NCBI GenBank assembly: GCA_947591115.1
Contig: CANQCX010000036.1
Location: 1-12,465, forward strand
DNA from: an uncultured Lachnospiraceae bacterium
GTDB taxonomy: Bacteria > Bacillota > Clostridia > Lachnospirales > Lachnospiraceae
DNA: 12,465 nucleotides
Reading direction: 5' to 3'
The notes beneath the pieces are model-generated. The model worked only from the letters and a program-made list of their open reading frames with translations. It had not been told where the DNA came from and did not search any database. This document shows, piece by piece, positions 1 to 5,186 of this stretch; positions within the stretch are counted from its first letter, which is position 1; each line of letters starts with the position of its first letter. Position numbers and translations under genes: made by a program.

Positions 1-52
1 GCGCGCCAGATTGTGGCTCTGGAGGCCCAGGGTTCGAATCCCTGTATCCACC
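1..52 (+). tRNA. tRNA-His (GTG), 5' end cut off by window
   Basis: This is the 3' part of a histidine tRNA. The anticodon stem CCAGA/TCTGG (6-10 and 18-22) closes a seven-base loop with anticodon GTG at 13-15. The T arm has stem CAGGG/CCCTG around TTCGAAT. The 3' acceptor strand TATCCAC is followed by C52, the C73 discriminator typical of tRNA-His. The 5' acceptor strand and most of the D arm lie outside the window. CCA is not encoded. Confidence 0.93.
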
Positions 53-85
53 CTGTTGCGGTAGACGCAGCAACGATATGAGTGT

Positions 86-157
86 TGGGCTATCGCCAAG
101 CGGTAAGGCACAGGATTTTGATTCCTGCATTCGTTGGTTCGAATCCAACTAGCCCAG
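86..157 (+). tRNA. tRNA-Gln (TTG)
   Basis: A complete cloverleaf. The acceptor TGGGCTA (86-92) pairs with TAGCCCA (150-156), with discriminator G157. The anticodon stem CAGGA/TCCTG (111-115 and 123-127) holds loop TTTTGAT, with anticodon TTG at 118-120. The T loop TTCGAAT is standard. It lies 33 bases after tRNA-His with no promoter or terminator between them, so it is probably cut from the same precursor. CCA is not encoded. Confidence 0.95.
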
Positions 158-181
158 TTGGTTTCCATACAATACAAATAT

Positions 182-254
182 GGGACATTAGCTCAGGTGG
201 TAGAGCACTTGACTTTTAATCAAGTTGTCCGGGGTTCGAATCCCCGATGTCTCA
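182..254 (+). tRNA. tRNA-Lys (TTT)
   Basis: A complete cloverleaf. The acceptor GGGACAT (182-188) pairs with ATGTCTC (247-253) with one G-T wobble, and the discriminator is A254. The anticodon stem CTTGA/TCAAG holds loop CTTTTAA, with anticodon TTT at 215-217. The T arm is CGGGG/CCCCG around TTCGAAT. It is the last tRNA before a terminator, so His-Gln-Lys look like one transcription unit whose promoter is left of the window. Confidence 0.95.
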
Positions 255-257
255 TTG

Positions 258-292
258 AAAAGGAGAATACAAAAAAGTATTCTTCTTTTTTA
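258..292 (+). terminator. Intrinsic terminator after tRNA-Lys
   Basis: The hairpin pairs AGAATAC (264-270) with GTATTCT (277-283) around a loop of six A residues. A/G residues on the left and T/C residues on the right extend the stem outward. A T-rich run (283-291) follows immediately. It sits four bases after the tRNA-Lys discriminator and would end the His-Gln-Lys transcript. Confidence 0.85.
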
Positions 293-302
293 TATCATAG
301 TA

Positions 303-331
303 TTGCTTTTTGCGGAAGCTAACGGTATAAT
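303..331 (+). promoter_or_regulatory. Sigma-A-type promoter for tRNA-Leu
   Basis: A perfect -10 box TATAAT lies at 326-331. TTGCTT at 303-308 serves as the -35 box with a 17-base spacer. Transcription would start near 338, about 11 bases before the tRNA-Leu 5' end at 349. Its place just after a terminator supports separate transcription of tRNA-Leu. The -35 box matches consensus only at TTG. Confidence 0.65.
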
Positions 332-348
332 TGCAAAGTGAGTTTTTT

Positions 349-428
349 GCGGGTATGGCGGAATTGGCAGACGCGCCAGATTTAGGTTCTGGTGGGCAAC
401 CATGCAGGTTCAAATCCTGTTACCCGCA
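349..428 (+). tRNA. tRNA-Leu (TAG)
   Basis: The acceptor GCGGGTA (349-355) pairs with TACCCGC (421-427), with discriminator A428. The anticodon stem CCAGA/TCTGG (376-380 and 388-392) holds loop TTTAGGT, with anticodon TAG at 383-385. The variable arm (393-403) is compact for a class II tRNA: TGG and CCA pair around GCAA, giving an 80-base gene. The T loop reads TTCAAAT. CCA is not encoded. Confidence 0.94.
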
Positions 429-433
429 TGATC

Positions 434-501
434 GGAAAATTTCCCATGAATTTCCTATAAAATTTTCCATGAAAACTTCCATGAAAACTTCCCCATGAAA
501 A
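434..501 (+). repeat. Inverted repeat and short tandem repeat after tRNA-Leu
   Basis: GGAAAATTT (434-442) can pair with AAATTTTCC (460-468) across a 17-base loop. The unit CCATGAAAACTT then appears twice in tandem (467-478, 479-490), with a partial third copy, CCATGAAAA, at 493-501. There is no clear T run, so this is a doubtful terminator for tRNA-Leu. The rest of the 154-base gap up to tRNA-Ile holds only the tRNA-Ile promoter. Confidence 0.6.
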
Positions 502-504
502 GGC

Positions 505-533
505 TTGACGGATTTGTGCAAATAGGGCATAAT
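505..533 (+). promoter_or_regulatory. Sigma-A-type promoter for tRNA-Ile
   Basis: The -35 box TTGACG (505-510, 5 of 6 to consensus) is followed by a 17-base spacer and the -10 box CATAAT (528-533, 5 of 6). Transcription would begin near 540, giving a 5' leader of about 43 bases that is removed when tRNA-Ile matures. This is the best-matched promoter in the window. Confidence 0.8.
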
Positions 534-582
534 ATCAATGGGTATTGTGCTGTGCGTATCGCATGGGGAGATACTTTGGGAC

Positions 583-656
<74 letters not shown>

Positions 657-666
657 TGATAATGGA

Positions 667-694
667 TGCCTGTCTTTGCGGACGGGCATTTTTT
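667..694 (+). terminator. Intrinsic terminator after tRNA-Ile
   Basis: TGCCTGTC (667-674) pairs with GACGGGCA (681-688) with one T-G wobble around a six-base loop. A run of six T residues (689-694) follows directly. It lies 11 bases downstream of tRNA-Ile. Confidence 0.92.
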
Positions 695-717
695 ATACCA
701 TATCATGTATGGAAATG

Positions 718-1017
718 TTATCGGATAAAATCAATTTTCCGTCGTGGCCATAGCTTGGAATGCGTTTGGTACTGCTCGTTGATCCAGTCCGCCGTCTGCC
801 GTCTGCCTTCTTCGGTAAACGGAAAACAGGCGTCTATTTTGCGGCTGTCCTCCGTAAGCGAAAAGATGTACGGCCCGGGCCAAACCCATGCATGGAAAAC
901 GGCCTCCTCCCCGTCTGGGATTTCCCGCCGGATCAGAAAACGCATTCCGCCGATCCAGCCGGTAAAAGAGGCTTTTTTATAATAATTGAGATTTAATATT
1001 TCTTCGTAAGTAATCAA
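718..1017 (-). CDS. Small hypothetical protein, 99 aa, TTG start
   Basis: I cannot assign a function. The start is TTG at 1017. GGAGG (1029-1025 on the minus strand) lies seven bases before it, and an extended -10 promoter sits just upstream. In-frame ATG codons further upstream (near 1059 and 1137) would fall at or before that promoter, so the longer reading is unlikely. The protein starts MITYEEILNLNYYKK. It is rich in aromatic residues, with a central WVWPGPY segment and a C-terminal WINEQY segment, and has no signal peptide or membrane helix. It looks like a small soluble single-domain protein. From memory, similar small proteins occur in Lachnospiraceae under vague labels, but I cannot confirm this. 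It converges on tRNA-Ile. Confidence 0.8.
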   Translation of the reverse strand: MITYEEILNLNYYKKASFTGWIGGMRFLIRREIPDGEEAVFHAWVWPGPYIFSLTEDSRKIDACFPFTEEGRRQTADWINEQYQTHSKLWPRRKIDFIR

Positions 1018-1039
1018 GTGAACACCTCCGGATAGTGCA

Positions 1040-1068
1040 ATTATAGCAGAATCATGCATTTTTGTACA
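1040..1068 (-). promoter_or_regulatory. Extended -10 promoter for the 718-1017 gene
   Basis: On the minus strand TATAAT (1045-1040) is preceded by TGC, giving the extended -10 form TGnTATAAT. TGTACA (1068-1063) is a 4-of-6 -35 box with a 17-base spacer. Transcription would start near 1033, leaving a leader of about 16 bases that begins at the ribosome binding site. This decides the TTG start. The -35 box overlaps the dyad TTGTACACAA (1062-1071). Confidence 0.7.
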
Positions 1069-1163
1069 CAAGGAAGAGAGCTGATTTTGTCGGAAGTTCT
1101 TTGTAGATATTTTGCGCGGTATCATATATAATAACAAATAGACGCAGAAAAGAGGACAATGCG

Positions 1164-1961
1164 ATGTTTGGAGTAGAAGACGAATTCAAAGAATTAAAAA
1201 CGGCGCTGCAGACGCTGGACTGCGATATGGCGTTTGTGAAAAGCTGGCAGAAGTCTTACGATAAAACGAGAAAGCTGCTTCCGGGCGTAATCGGCAGGTA
1301 CTCTGCCGCACGCAGCGCGGCGGTTCAGGCAGAGAGCATACTGGAACGCTTGGAGCAGTCCATGAAAGATAAAGATACTGCCGTATGGAGCAGGGAGCAG
1401 CTTCGGGAATTTCAAATGCACATTCGGGAATTAAAAAAGCTGCAGAATGCCTTCGACCATGAATTTCTGGTCAGCAAAGAAGACAAGGAGCTGCACCTGA
1501 CCTATCAGACGGTTATCAAGCTGGGCGCAAAGCTCGGGGAGGAGATGCAGCAGCGTATCATCCTGCAGAGTGAGATCGAAAACGCGCTTTCTCTGTTAAA
1601 GGAAAATCTGGAAAAAGAAATTCCGGATTATTTCCAGCTTGGATTTTTTTATCTGCACGATACGGACGAGTCGCTGGTCGATCTGCCGCCGTCGGGAAGA
1701 TTAGAACGGCTCCGTCAAAATTTTGAAACGGAGTTTTACGCGCCGATGACAAAGCTGCTGACGGATGCGATACAAAAAGCGGACACGCTCAAAGATACGC
1801 TGGAAACAGAACAAGGCAAAAGCCGCAGGGCGGACAGAATTTCGGAGGAGCTGCGGGTGCTTTGGAATAAAGAGGGAGAGAACGTCCCGCCTCAGGAGCG
1901 GGCGGACAGACTGGTCAGGCAGCTATGCGCACAAGCGGTACAGGCAGCCGAAAGAAAATAG
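1164..1961 (+). CDS. Hypothetical helical/coiled-coil protein, 265 aa
   Basis: I do not recognise this family. The ATG at 1164 follows GAGG (1152-1155) at good spacing. The protein has no signal peptide or membrane segment, so it is probably cytoplasmic. It is rich in Leu, Glu, Lys, Arg and Gln with heptad-like spacing over about residues 50-150 and 190-262, pointing to long helices or coiled coils. A less helical stretch around residues 148-180 contains YFQLGFFYLHDTDESLVDLP. The stop lies 20 bases before the next gene's start, and that gene's binding site falls in the gap, so the two are very likely co-transcribed. A TATAAT at 1127-1132 is a possible -10 box; the nearest -35 candidate, TTGTAG at 1101-1106, is too far away (20-base spacer). 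Confidence is high that it is a gene; its role is unknown. Confidence 0.85.
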   Translation: MFGVEDEFKELKTALQTLDCDMAFVKSWQKSYDKTRKLLPGVIGRYSAARSAAVQAESILERLEQSMKDKDTAVWSREQLREFQMHIRELKKLQNAFDHEFLVSKEDKELHLTYQTVIKLGAKLGEEMQQRIILQSEIENALSLLKENLEKEIPDYFQLGFFYLHDTDESLVDLPPSGRLERLRQNFETEFYAPMTKLLTDAIQKADTLKDTLETEQGKSRRADRISEELRVLWNKEGENVPPQERADRLVRQLCAQAVQAAERK

Positions 1962-1981
1962 CAGAAAAAGGAGTCGAATTT

Positions 1982-2569
1982 ATGAGACAAATACCGAAAG
2001 CCGGAGAAAAATATCGACATTTTAAAAACCGTTTTTATCAGATCGCAGCAGTCGCGGAGCATACGGAAACCGGAGAACTGCTTGTGATCTATCAGGCGCT
2101 TTACGGAGATTACCGCGTATATGCAAGACCGCTGGAAATGTTTATGAGTGAAGTGGATTCTGTAAAATACCCGAACGCCACGCAAAAGTACCGTTTTGAA
2201 CGTGTGGAGCTTGCCGCGGAAAATAACGGACAGACGCCGGCTGCAGCAGGCGCGCAGGACGAACCGGCGGAAGCGCCAAAAGAAAATCAAAAAGAAACTT
2301 CAAAAGAAAGTTCCAAAGAAACGTTCAAAGAAAATGTCCAAGAGGAAGTCGATCCGAAGCTGATGGCGTTTCTGGATGCGGAATCATTTGAAGAAAAATA
2401 CAATATTCTGGTATCGATGAGGGATTCCGTTACGGATTCGATGATCAACAATCTTGCGGTGGTCATGGATGTCGTCATTCCGGAGGGCGATCTGCTGCAG
2501 CGGTATGAGGATTTAAAGCTGGCGGTTCGCACGCGTCAGCGGTATGAATACGCGAACCGCCTTCGATAA
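1982..2569 (+). CDS. DUF1653-domain protein with charged linker and second C-terminal domain, 195 aa
   Basis: The start is ATG at 1982, eight bases after AAGGAG (1968-1973). An upstream in-frame ATG at 1925 would overlap the previous gene and lacks a binding site. Residues 5-60 match the DUF1653 pattern as I know it (KAGEKYRHFKNRFYQI, then a YQALYGDYRVYARPLEMF-type segment). DUF1653 is a small domain of unknown function often found alone. Residues about 78-122 are a low-complexity linker, including five KExx tetrapeptides at 100-119. Residues about 123-195 form a predicted helical unit (DPKLMAFLDAESFEEKYNIL onward) that I do not recognise. The protein is soluble. Co-transcription with the 265-residue unknown suggests a shared task, which the sequence does not reveal. 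Confidence 0.88.
   Translation: MRQIPKAGEKYRHFKNRFYQIAAVAEHTETGELLVIYQALYGDYRVYARPLEMFMSEVDSVKYPNATQKYRFERVELAAENNGQTPAAAGAQDEPAEAPKENQKETSKESSKETFKENVQEEVDPKLMAFLDAESFEEKYNILVSMRDSVTDSMINNLAVVMDVVIPEGDLLQRYEDLKLAVRTRQRYEYANRLR
2279..2338 (+). repeat. Degenerate 12-base repeat encoding KExx tetrapeptides
   Basis: Five consecutive 12-base units encode KENQ, KETS, KESS, KETF and KENV in the linker of the DUF1653 protein. Each begins AAAGAA; the second half of the unit varies. The stretch is A-rich compared with the flanking coding sequence. Confidence 0.75.
2521..2561. repeat. Perfect 10-bp inverted repeat at the 3' end of the DUF1653 gene
   Basis: GGCGGTTCGC (2521-2530) and GCGAACCGCC (2552-2561) are exact reverse complements across a 21-base loop, inside the last coding codons. 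No T run follows on the plus strand. No other terminator separates this gene from the convergent CYTH gene, which ends at 2602, so the hairpin may slow or end transcription from either side. Confidence 0.6.
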
Positions 2570-2601
2570 GACCTTTGATAAGAAAATACGAAAACAAACG
2601 C

Positions 2602-3051
2602 TCAGGGTCTGCGCCGGCTCAATACGCTGTTCTGGTATTCTCCGGAAGCGGAAACGTCTTTTCCGAACCAGTCCGGCGGCGTAAAGGAATCGGCGTCCTC
2701 TACGGATTCAAACTCGACCTCCACCAGAAGAAGCGGCGCAAGGACGCCCTCGAAGACATCCAGCTCCGCGGTAAGGCGGTCGTTTAAAGGGATGAGATAG
2801 CGCGTTTTTTCGATGAGCAGACCGTCAATTTTCGGAAGCATATGCTCAAAGGCCTCTTTGGTAAGCGGCAGGTTGTATTCTTCGCGCGCGATGAGGCCGA
2901 ACCCCTTGTAGGTCAGATAGTAATCGTCATTGGAGCGGCGGATGCGCACAACAGGGCGAGTATTCAAATACCCCTGTGCAATCTTTTGGGACGGATATTC
3001 GGCGTAATCTTTTGGAAGCTGCCGGACAAGATATTTACGTTCGATTTCCAT
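2602..3051 (-). CDS. CYTH-domain (triphosphate tunnel) protein, 149 aa
   Basis: CYTH proteins form a beta-barrel tunnel that binds triphosphates and divalent metal. Known members include inorganic triphosphatase, thiamine triphosphatase and class IV adenylate cyclase. The protein opens MEIERKYL, giving the ExExK signature (E2, E4, K6). Further conserved-type charges follow in order: R36 and R38 (VRIRR), K49 (LTYKG), R84 (KTRYLI), E96/D98 (AELDVFEG) and E111/E113/E115 (VEVEFE). The end, GEYQNSVLS, also fits bacterial CYTH proteins. Its short single-domain length fits a stand-alone triphosphatase better than a multidomain enzyme, but the substrate cannot be read from sequence. ATG 3051 is chosen because it abuts the ExExK motif and follows AAGGAG at seven bases; an ATG 12 codons upstream lacks support. 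Confidence 0.92.
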   Translation of the reverse strand: MEIERKYLVRQLPKDYAEYPSQKIAQGYLNTRPVVRIRRSNDDYYLTYKGFGLIAREEYNLPLTKEAFEHMLPKIDGLLIEKTRYLIPLNDRLTAELDVFEGVLAPLLLVEVEFESVEDADSFTPPDWFGKDVSASGEYQNSVLSRRRP

Positions 3052-3098
3052 AGGAAAACTCCTTTCCTGTAACTGTTTTCTAGGCAAATGCTTAACTT

Positions 3099-3127
3099 AT
3101 CATAACATGAACCGGTAAGATAGTCAC
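3099..3127 (-). promoter_or_regulatory. Promoter for the CYTH gene
   Basis: On the minus strand GTGACT (3127-3122, 4 of 6) and TATGAT (3104-3099, 5 of 6) are separated by 17 bases. Transcription would start near 3092, giving a leader of about 40 bases. The divergent DJ-1 gene has a possible -10 box, TATAAA, at 3128-3133, directly beside this -35 box, but I see no good -35 box for it. Confidence 0.55.
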
Positions 3128-3156
3128 TATAAAAGTAATTTCAGGAGGAAAAGAAA

Positions 3157-3708
3157 ATGAGCAGAATCGGTATTTTTTTAGCGGACGGATGCGAGGAGAT
3201 TGAAGCGCTTACCGTCGTGGATGTTGCACGCAGGGCGCAGATCGAGACAGTTATGATTTCTGTTTCCGGAAAAAAAGAGGTAACGAGCTCCCACAGCGTG
3301 ACGTTTCAGACGGATATCGGAAAAGAAGCTGCGGATTATTCCAAGCTGGACGGAATCGTGCTTCCGGGAGGAATGCCGGGAACCTTAAAATTAGGCGAGG
3401 ATTCCACCGTCTGCGAAACCATCCGTTCCTTTGCCGGAGAGGGAAAACTGGTTGCCGCCATCTGCGCCGCCCCAAGCGTTTTAGGACAGGAGGGACTGCT
3501 TCAGGGCAAACGGGCGACCTGCCATCCGGGATTTGAAGAAAAACTGCTGGGCGCGGAGTTTTCTGACGCGTGCGTGGTGCGCGACGGCAATATCATTACC
3601 AGCAGGGGCATGGGAACCGCCATTTCGTTTGCATTGGAAATCGTTCGTTATTTTCAGGATGATGAAGCGGTCGAAAAACTGAAAACGGCGCTTGTTTTTG
3701 CGTCATAG
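3157..3708 (+). CDS. DJ-1/PfpI (ThiJ/YajL-type) family protein, 183 aa
   Basis: Proteins of the DJ-1/YajL group are small cytoplasmic flavodoxin-fold proteins tied to oxidative or carbonyl stress. Proposed activities include glyoxalase, deglycase and chaperone, and these remain debated. The nucleophile elbow AAICAAP carries C103. The upstream GCEEIE gives E16, matching the conserved Glu of DJ-1 (E18), and H123 in TCHPGFEEK completes the expected site. The LPGGMPGT loop (69-76) and the late TSRGMGTAISFALEIV segment are also typical. Length is normal for the DJ-1/YajL subgroup. The ATG at 3157 follows AGGAGG (3143-3148). The gene diverges from the CYTH gene and converges on the spore-protein gene. 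Its exact activity is unknown. Confidence 0.93.
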   Translation: MSRIGIFLADGCEEIEALTVVDVARRAQIETVMISVSGKKEVTSSHSVTFQTDIGKEAADYSKLDGIVLPGGMPGTLKLGEDSTVCETIRSFAGEGKLVAAICAAPSVLGQEGLLQGKRATCHPGFEEKLLGAEFSDACVVRDGNIITSRGMGTAISFALEIVRYFQDDEAVEKLKTALVFAS

Positions 3709-3740
3709 GGTTTGGCAAAAAAGCGTAAGACGGAGAAACG

Positions 3741-3790
3741 TGAAAGAAGCATCTCCCAAAGCAAAACTGCACTGGGAGATGCCTCTTTCA
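3741..3790. terminator. Long hairpin between convergent DJ-1 and spore-protein genes
   Basis: Positions 3741-3758 and 3773-3790 form an 18-bp stem with a single A-C mismatch and a 14-base loop. The stem lies 32 bases after the DJ-1 stop and 10 bases after the spore-protein stop (minus strand). Neither side has a strong uninterrupted T run, so it may act as a bidirectional terminator or a 3' stability hairpin. Its nearness to the spore-protein stop codon suggests that gene is the main user. Confidence 0.7.
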
Positions 3791-3800
3791 TTCGTGATTA

Positions 3801-4010
3801 TTATTTCATCTGTTCTTCCTGCTTCATGATCATCTTCTTGACCATTTCGCCACCGATAGAACCAGCCTGTTTCGAAGTTAAGTCACCGTTGTAGCCATCC
3901 TTTAAAGGTACTCCGATTTCGCTTGCAACTTCTTCTTTGAAACGCTTCATAGCTTCCTTTGCTTCCGGAACTGCCATACGTCCGGAACCGGAATTGTTTG
4001 AACTTGCCAT
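3801..4010 (-). CDS. Alpha/beta-type small acid-soluble spore protein, 69 aa
   Basis: These proteins coat and protect DNA in the dormant endospore and are degraded at germination by the GPR protease. The protein begins MASSNNSGSGRMAVPEAKEA and carries the family's two conserved blocks. The first is the FKEEVASEIGV helix with the GPR cleavage motif SEIG (residues 30-33, cut expected after E31). The second is the GDLTSKQAGSIGGEMVKKMI helix. Length is typical. ATG 4010 is chosen because AAGGAGGTGA, an almost perfect anti-16S match, lies just upstream; the frame stays open to 4109 but has no such site there. Expression in the forespore by sigma G is expected from the family, but I could not identify a convincing sigma-G promoter upstream. 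The gene is strong evidence for a spore-forming Firmicute. Confidence 0.96.
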   Translation of the reverse strand: MASSNNSGSGRMAVPEAKEAMKRFKEEVASEIGVPLKDGYNGDLTSKQAGSIGGEMVKKMIMKQEEQMK

Positions 4011-4092
4011 GTTTTTCACCTCCTTTACAGTACATAGTCTTTCCCGCGAAGGAAAAAATATGAGAAAACAGGCGTGACAATAATTGGCAGAT

Positions 4093-4121
4093 TTGGCGAT
4101 TGTACACAATCAAAATAAAAG
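4093..4121 (+). promoter_or_regulatory. Possible promoter with a dyad in its spacer, before the peptidase gene
   Basis: TTGGCG (4093-4098, 4 of 6) and TAAAAG (4116-4121, 4 of 6) are 17 bases apart and could drive the peptidase gene starting at 4157. The spacer is largely filled by the dyad GATTGTACACAATC (4098-4111), in which GATTGT and ACAATC are complementary. A dyad in this position would suit a repressor site. Both boxes are weak, so this is tentative. Confidence 0.35.
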
Positions 4122-4156
4122 ATGAAATGCGATTGAAAAACAGGGGGAAATATCTT

Positions 4157-5050
4157 ATGAAAAGAAAGCATGCGTGGATTTTGCTTTTTGCAGCCGTCAG
4201 CCTGTGCGCCTGCGGGCAGCAGGAAAAAATGCAGAAAGCAGAAGGCGTAAGGCTGGAAGCGGCAAAGGAAATGCAGACAAAAATGACGGAAAAAGAAAAG
4301 GAGATGACGCAGAAAATGAAGCAGGAGGCTGCAGCAAGGGAGGCAGCGGAAAAAGCGGCAGCAGAAAAGGCAGCAGCGGAAAAGGCAGCAGCAGAGAAAG
4401 CGGCGGCGGAAAAGGCGGCAGCAGAGAAGGCGGCGGCGGAAAAGGCAGCGGCGGCGCAGGGAGATTTTTACTATACGGCGCTGACCGACGAAATCAAAGC
4501 GCGGATTACCGGAATTTCTTATCCGGACACAGCGGAACCGCTGCAGATCAGCTATCAGGAGCTGGCGTACGTACATGTCCTGCATTACGATTTTAACGGA
4601 AACGTAAAAGAAGGAGAGCTGGTCTGCAATCAGGCGATCGCCCGCGATCTGACGGAGATCTTTCAGGAATTGTACCGATGGAAATACCCCATCGAAAAAA
4701 TCCGTCTGGTGGATGAATACGGTGGAAACGATGAACGCTCTATGGAAGACAACAATACCTCCTGTTTTAATTATCGGGTTATTTCCGGAACGACGCGTTT
4801 GTCCAACCATTCCTACGGAACAGCGATCGACATCAATCCGCTGTACAATCCGTATGTGGTAACGCGCTCCGACGGGACAACGTCCATACAGCCGGCAAAC
4901 GGTACGGCTTATGCAGATCGGAATGCGGAATTTTCCTATAAGATCGATCATGAGGATTTGTGCTACCGTTTATTTACCCAGCATGGGTTTACATGGGGCG
5001 GAGATTGGAAGAATACGAAAGATTATCAGCATTTTGAAAAGAAATACTAG
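4157..5050 (+). CDS. Predicted lipoprotein, M15-type D-Ala-D-Ala carboxypeptidase-like, 297 aa
   Basis: This is probably a membrane-anchored peptidoglycan peptidase. The ATG at 4157 follows AGGGGG and gives a typical signal: KRK, a hydrophobic stretch, then SLCAC, with C19 as the likely lipidated residue. Residues 21-60 are charged and helical. Residues 63-96 are an AAAEK repeat stalk. From about 103 on comes the catalytic part. The SNHSYGTAIDIN segment gives H218 and D225, and DYQHFEKKY gives H292, matching the SxHxxGxAxD...HF zinc-ligand pattern of M15 (VanY/Peptidase_M15_4-like) enzymes. D289 is a candidate catalytic base. The WGGDW segment (280-284) is also typical. The stalk probably spaces the enzyme from the membrane. 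Substrate specificity, and whether it is a carboxypeptidase or endopeptidase, cannot be told. It stands alone between a spore-protein gene (divergent) and tig. Confidence 0.9.
   Translation: MKRKHAWILLFAAVSLCACGQQEKMQKAEGVRLEAAKEMQTKMTEKEKEMTQKMKQEAAAREAAEKAAAEKAAAEKAAAEKAAAEKAAAEKAAAEKAAAAQGDFYYTALTDEIKARITGISYPDTAEPLQISYQELAYVHVLHYDFNGNVKEGELVCNQAIARDLTEIFQELYRWKYPIEKIRLVDEYGGNDERSMEDNNTSCFNYRVISGTTRLSNHSYGTAIDINPLYNPYVVTRSDGTTSIQPANGTAYADRNAEFSYKIDHEDLCYRLFTQHGFTWGGDWKNTKDYQHFEKKY
4343..4444 (+). repeat. 15-base tandem repeat encoding AAAEK
   Basis: A partial unit (AAEK, 4343-4354) is followed by six 15-base units (4355-4444), each encoding AAAEK. Units differ only at synonymous third positions (GCA/GCG, GAA/GAG, AAA/AAG). 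All changes being silent points to selection on the peptide, or to recent expansion with drift. The array also creates a long spurious open frame on the minus strand. Confidence 0.92.
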
Positions 5051-5076
5051 CCAACCATAAAATCTTATGCTATAAT
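5048..5076 (+). promoter_or_regulatory. Extended -10 promoter for tig
   Basis: TATAAT (5071-5076) is preceded by TGC, a perfect extended -10 element. TAGCCA (5048-5053, 4 of 6) overlaps the peptidase stop codon and lies 17 bases upstream. Transcription would start near 5083 and give a leader of about 104 bases. The leader contains a small hairpin with GCCC (5105-5108) and GGGC (5116-5119) around seven T residues. I see no known riboswitch. Confidence 0.75.
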
Positions 5077-5186
5077 GCTTTAATGACTGTAGTGGTCGCA
5101 GTATGCCCTTTTTTTGGGCGCTTACCGAATAAAAAGAGATGCCGGAGGCGGCTCTGAAAGAGAGTTAAGGAGGAAAGACACAAAGA

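Noticed and set aside
134..322. 62-codon open frame across tRNA-Gln and tRNA-Lys
   Set aside because: It reads through two tRNA genes and a terminator; it cannot be a protein gene.
4011..4092. Sigma-G promoter for the spore-protein gene
   Set aside because: Expected from the family, but no pair of sequences matched the sigma-G -35 and -10 patterns at correct spacing well enough to report.
4025..4951. 308-codon minus-strand open frame opposite the M15 lipoprotein gene
   Set aside because: It is an artefact of the GC-rich AAAEK repeat, which keeps the opposite strand free of stops and yields a run of Arg/Cys/Leu/Phe. It has no ribosome binding site and no recognisable domain.
5083..5186. Riboswitch or ribosomal-protein leader before tig
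   Set aside because: Only a small T-loop hairpin is visible, with no conserved core of any riboswitch class I know. Kept only as a leader worth checking.
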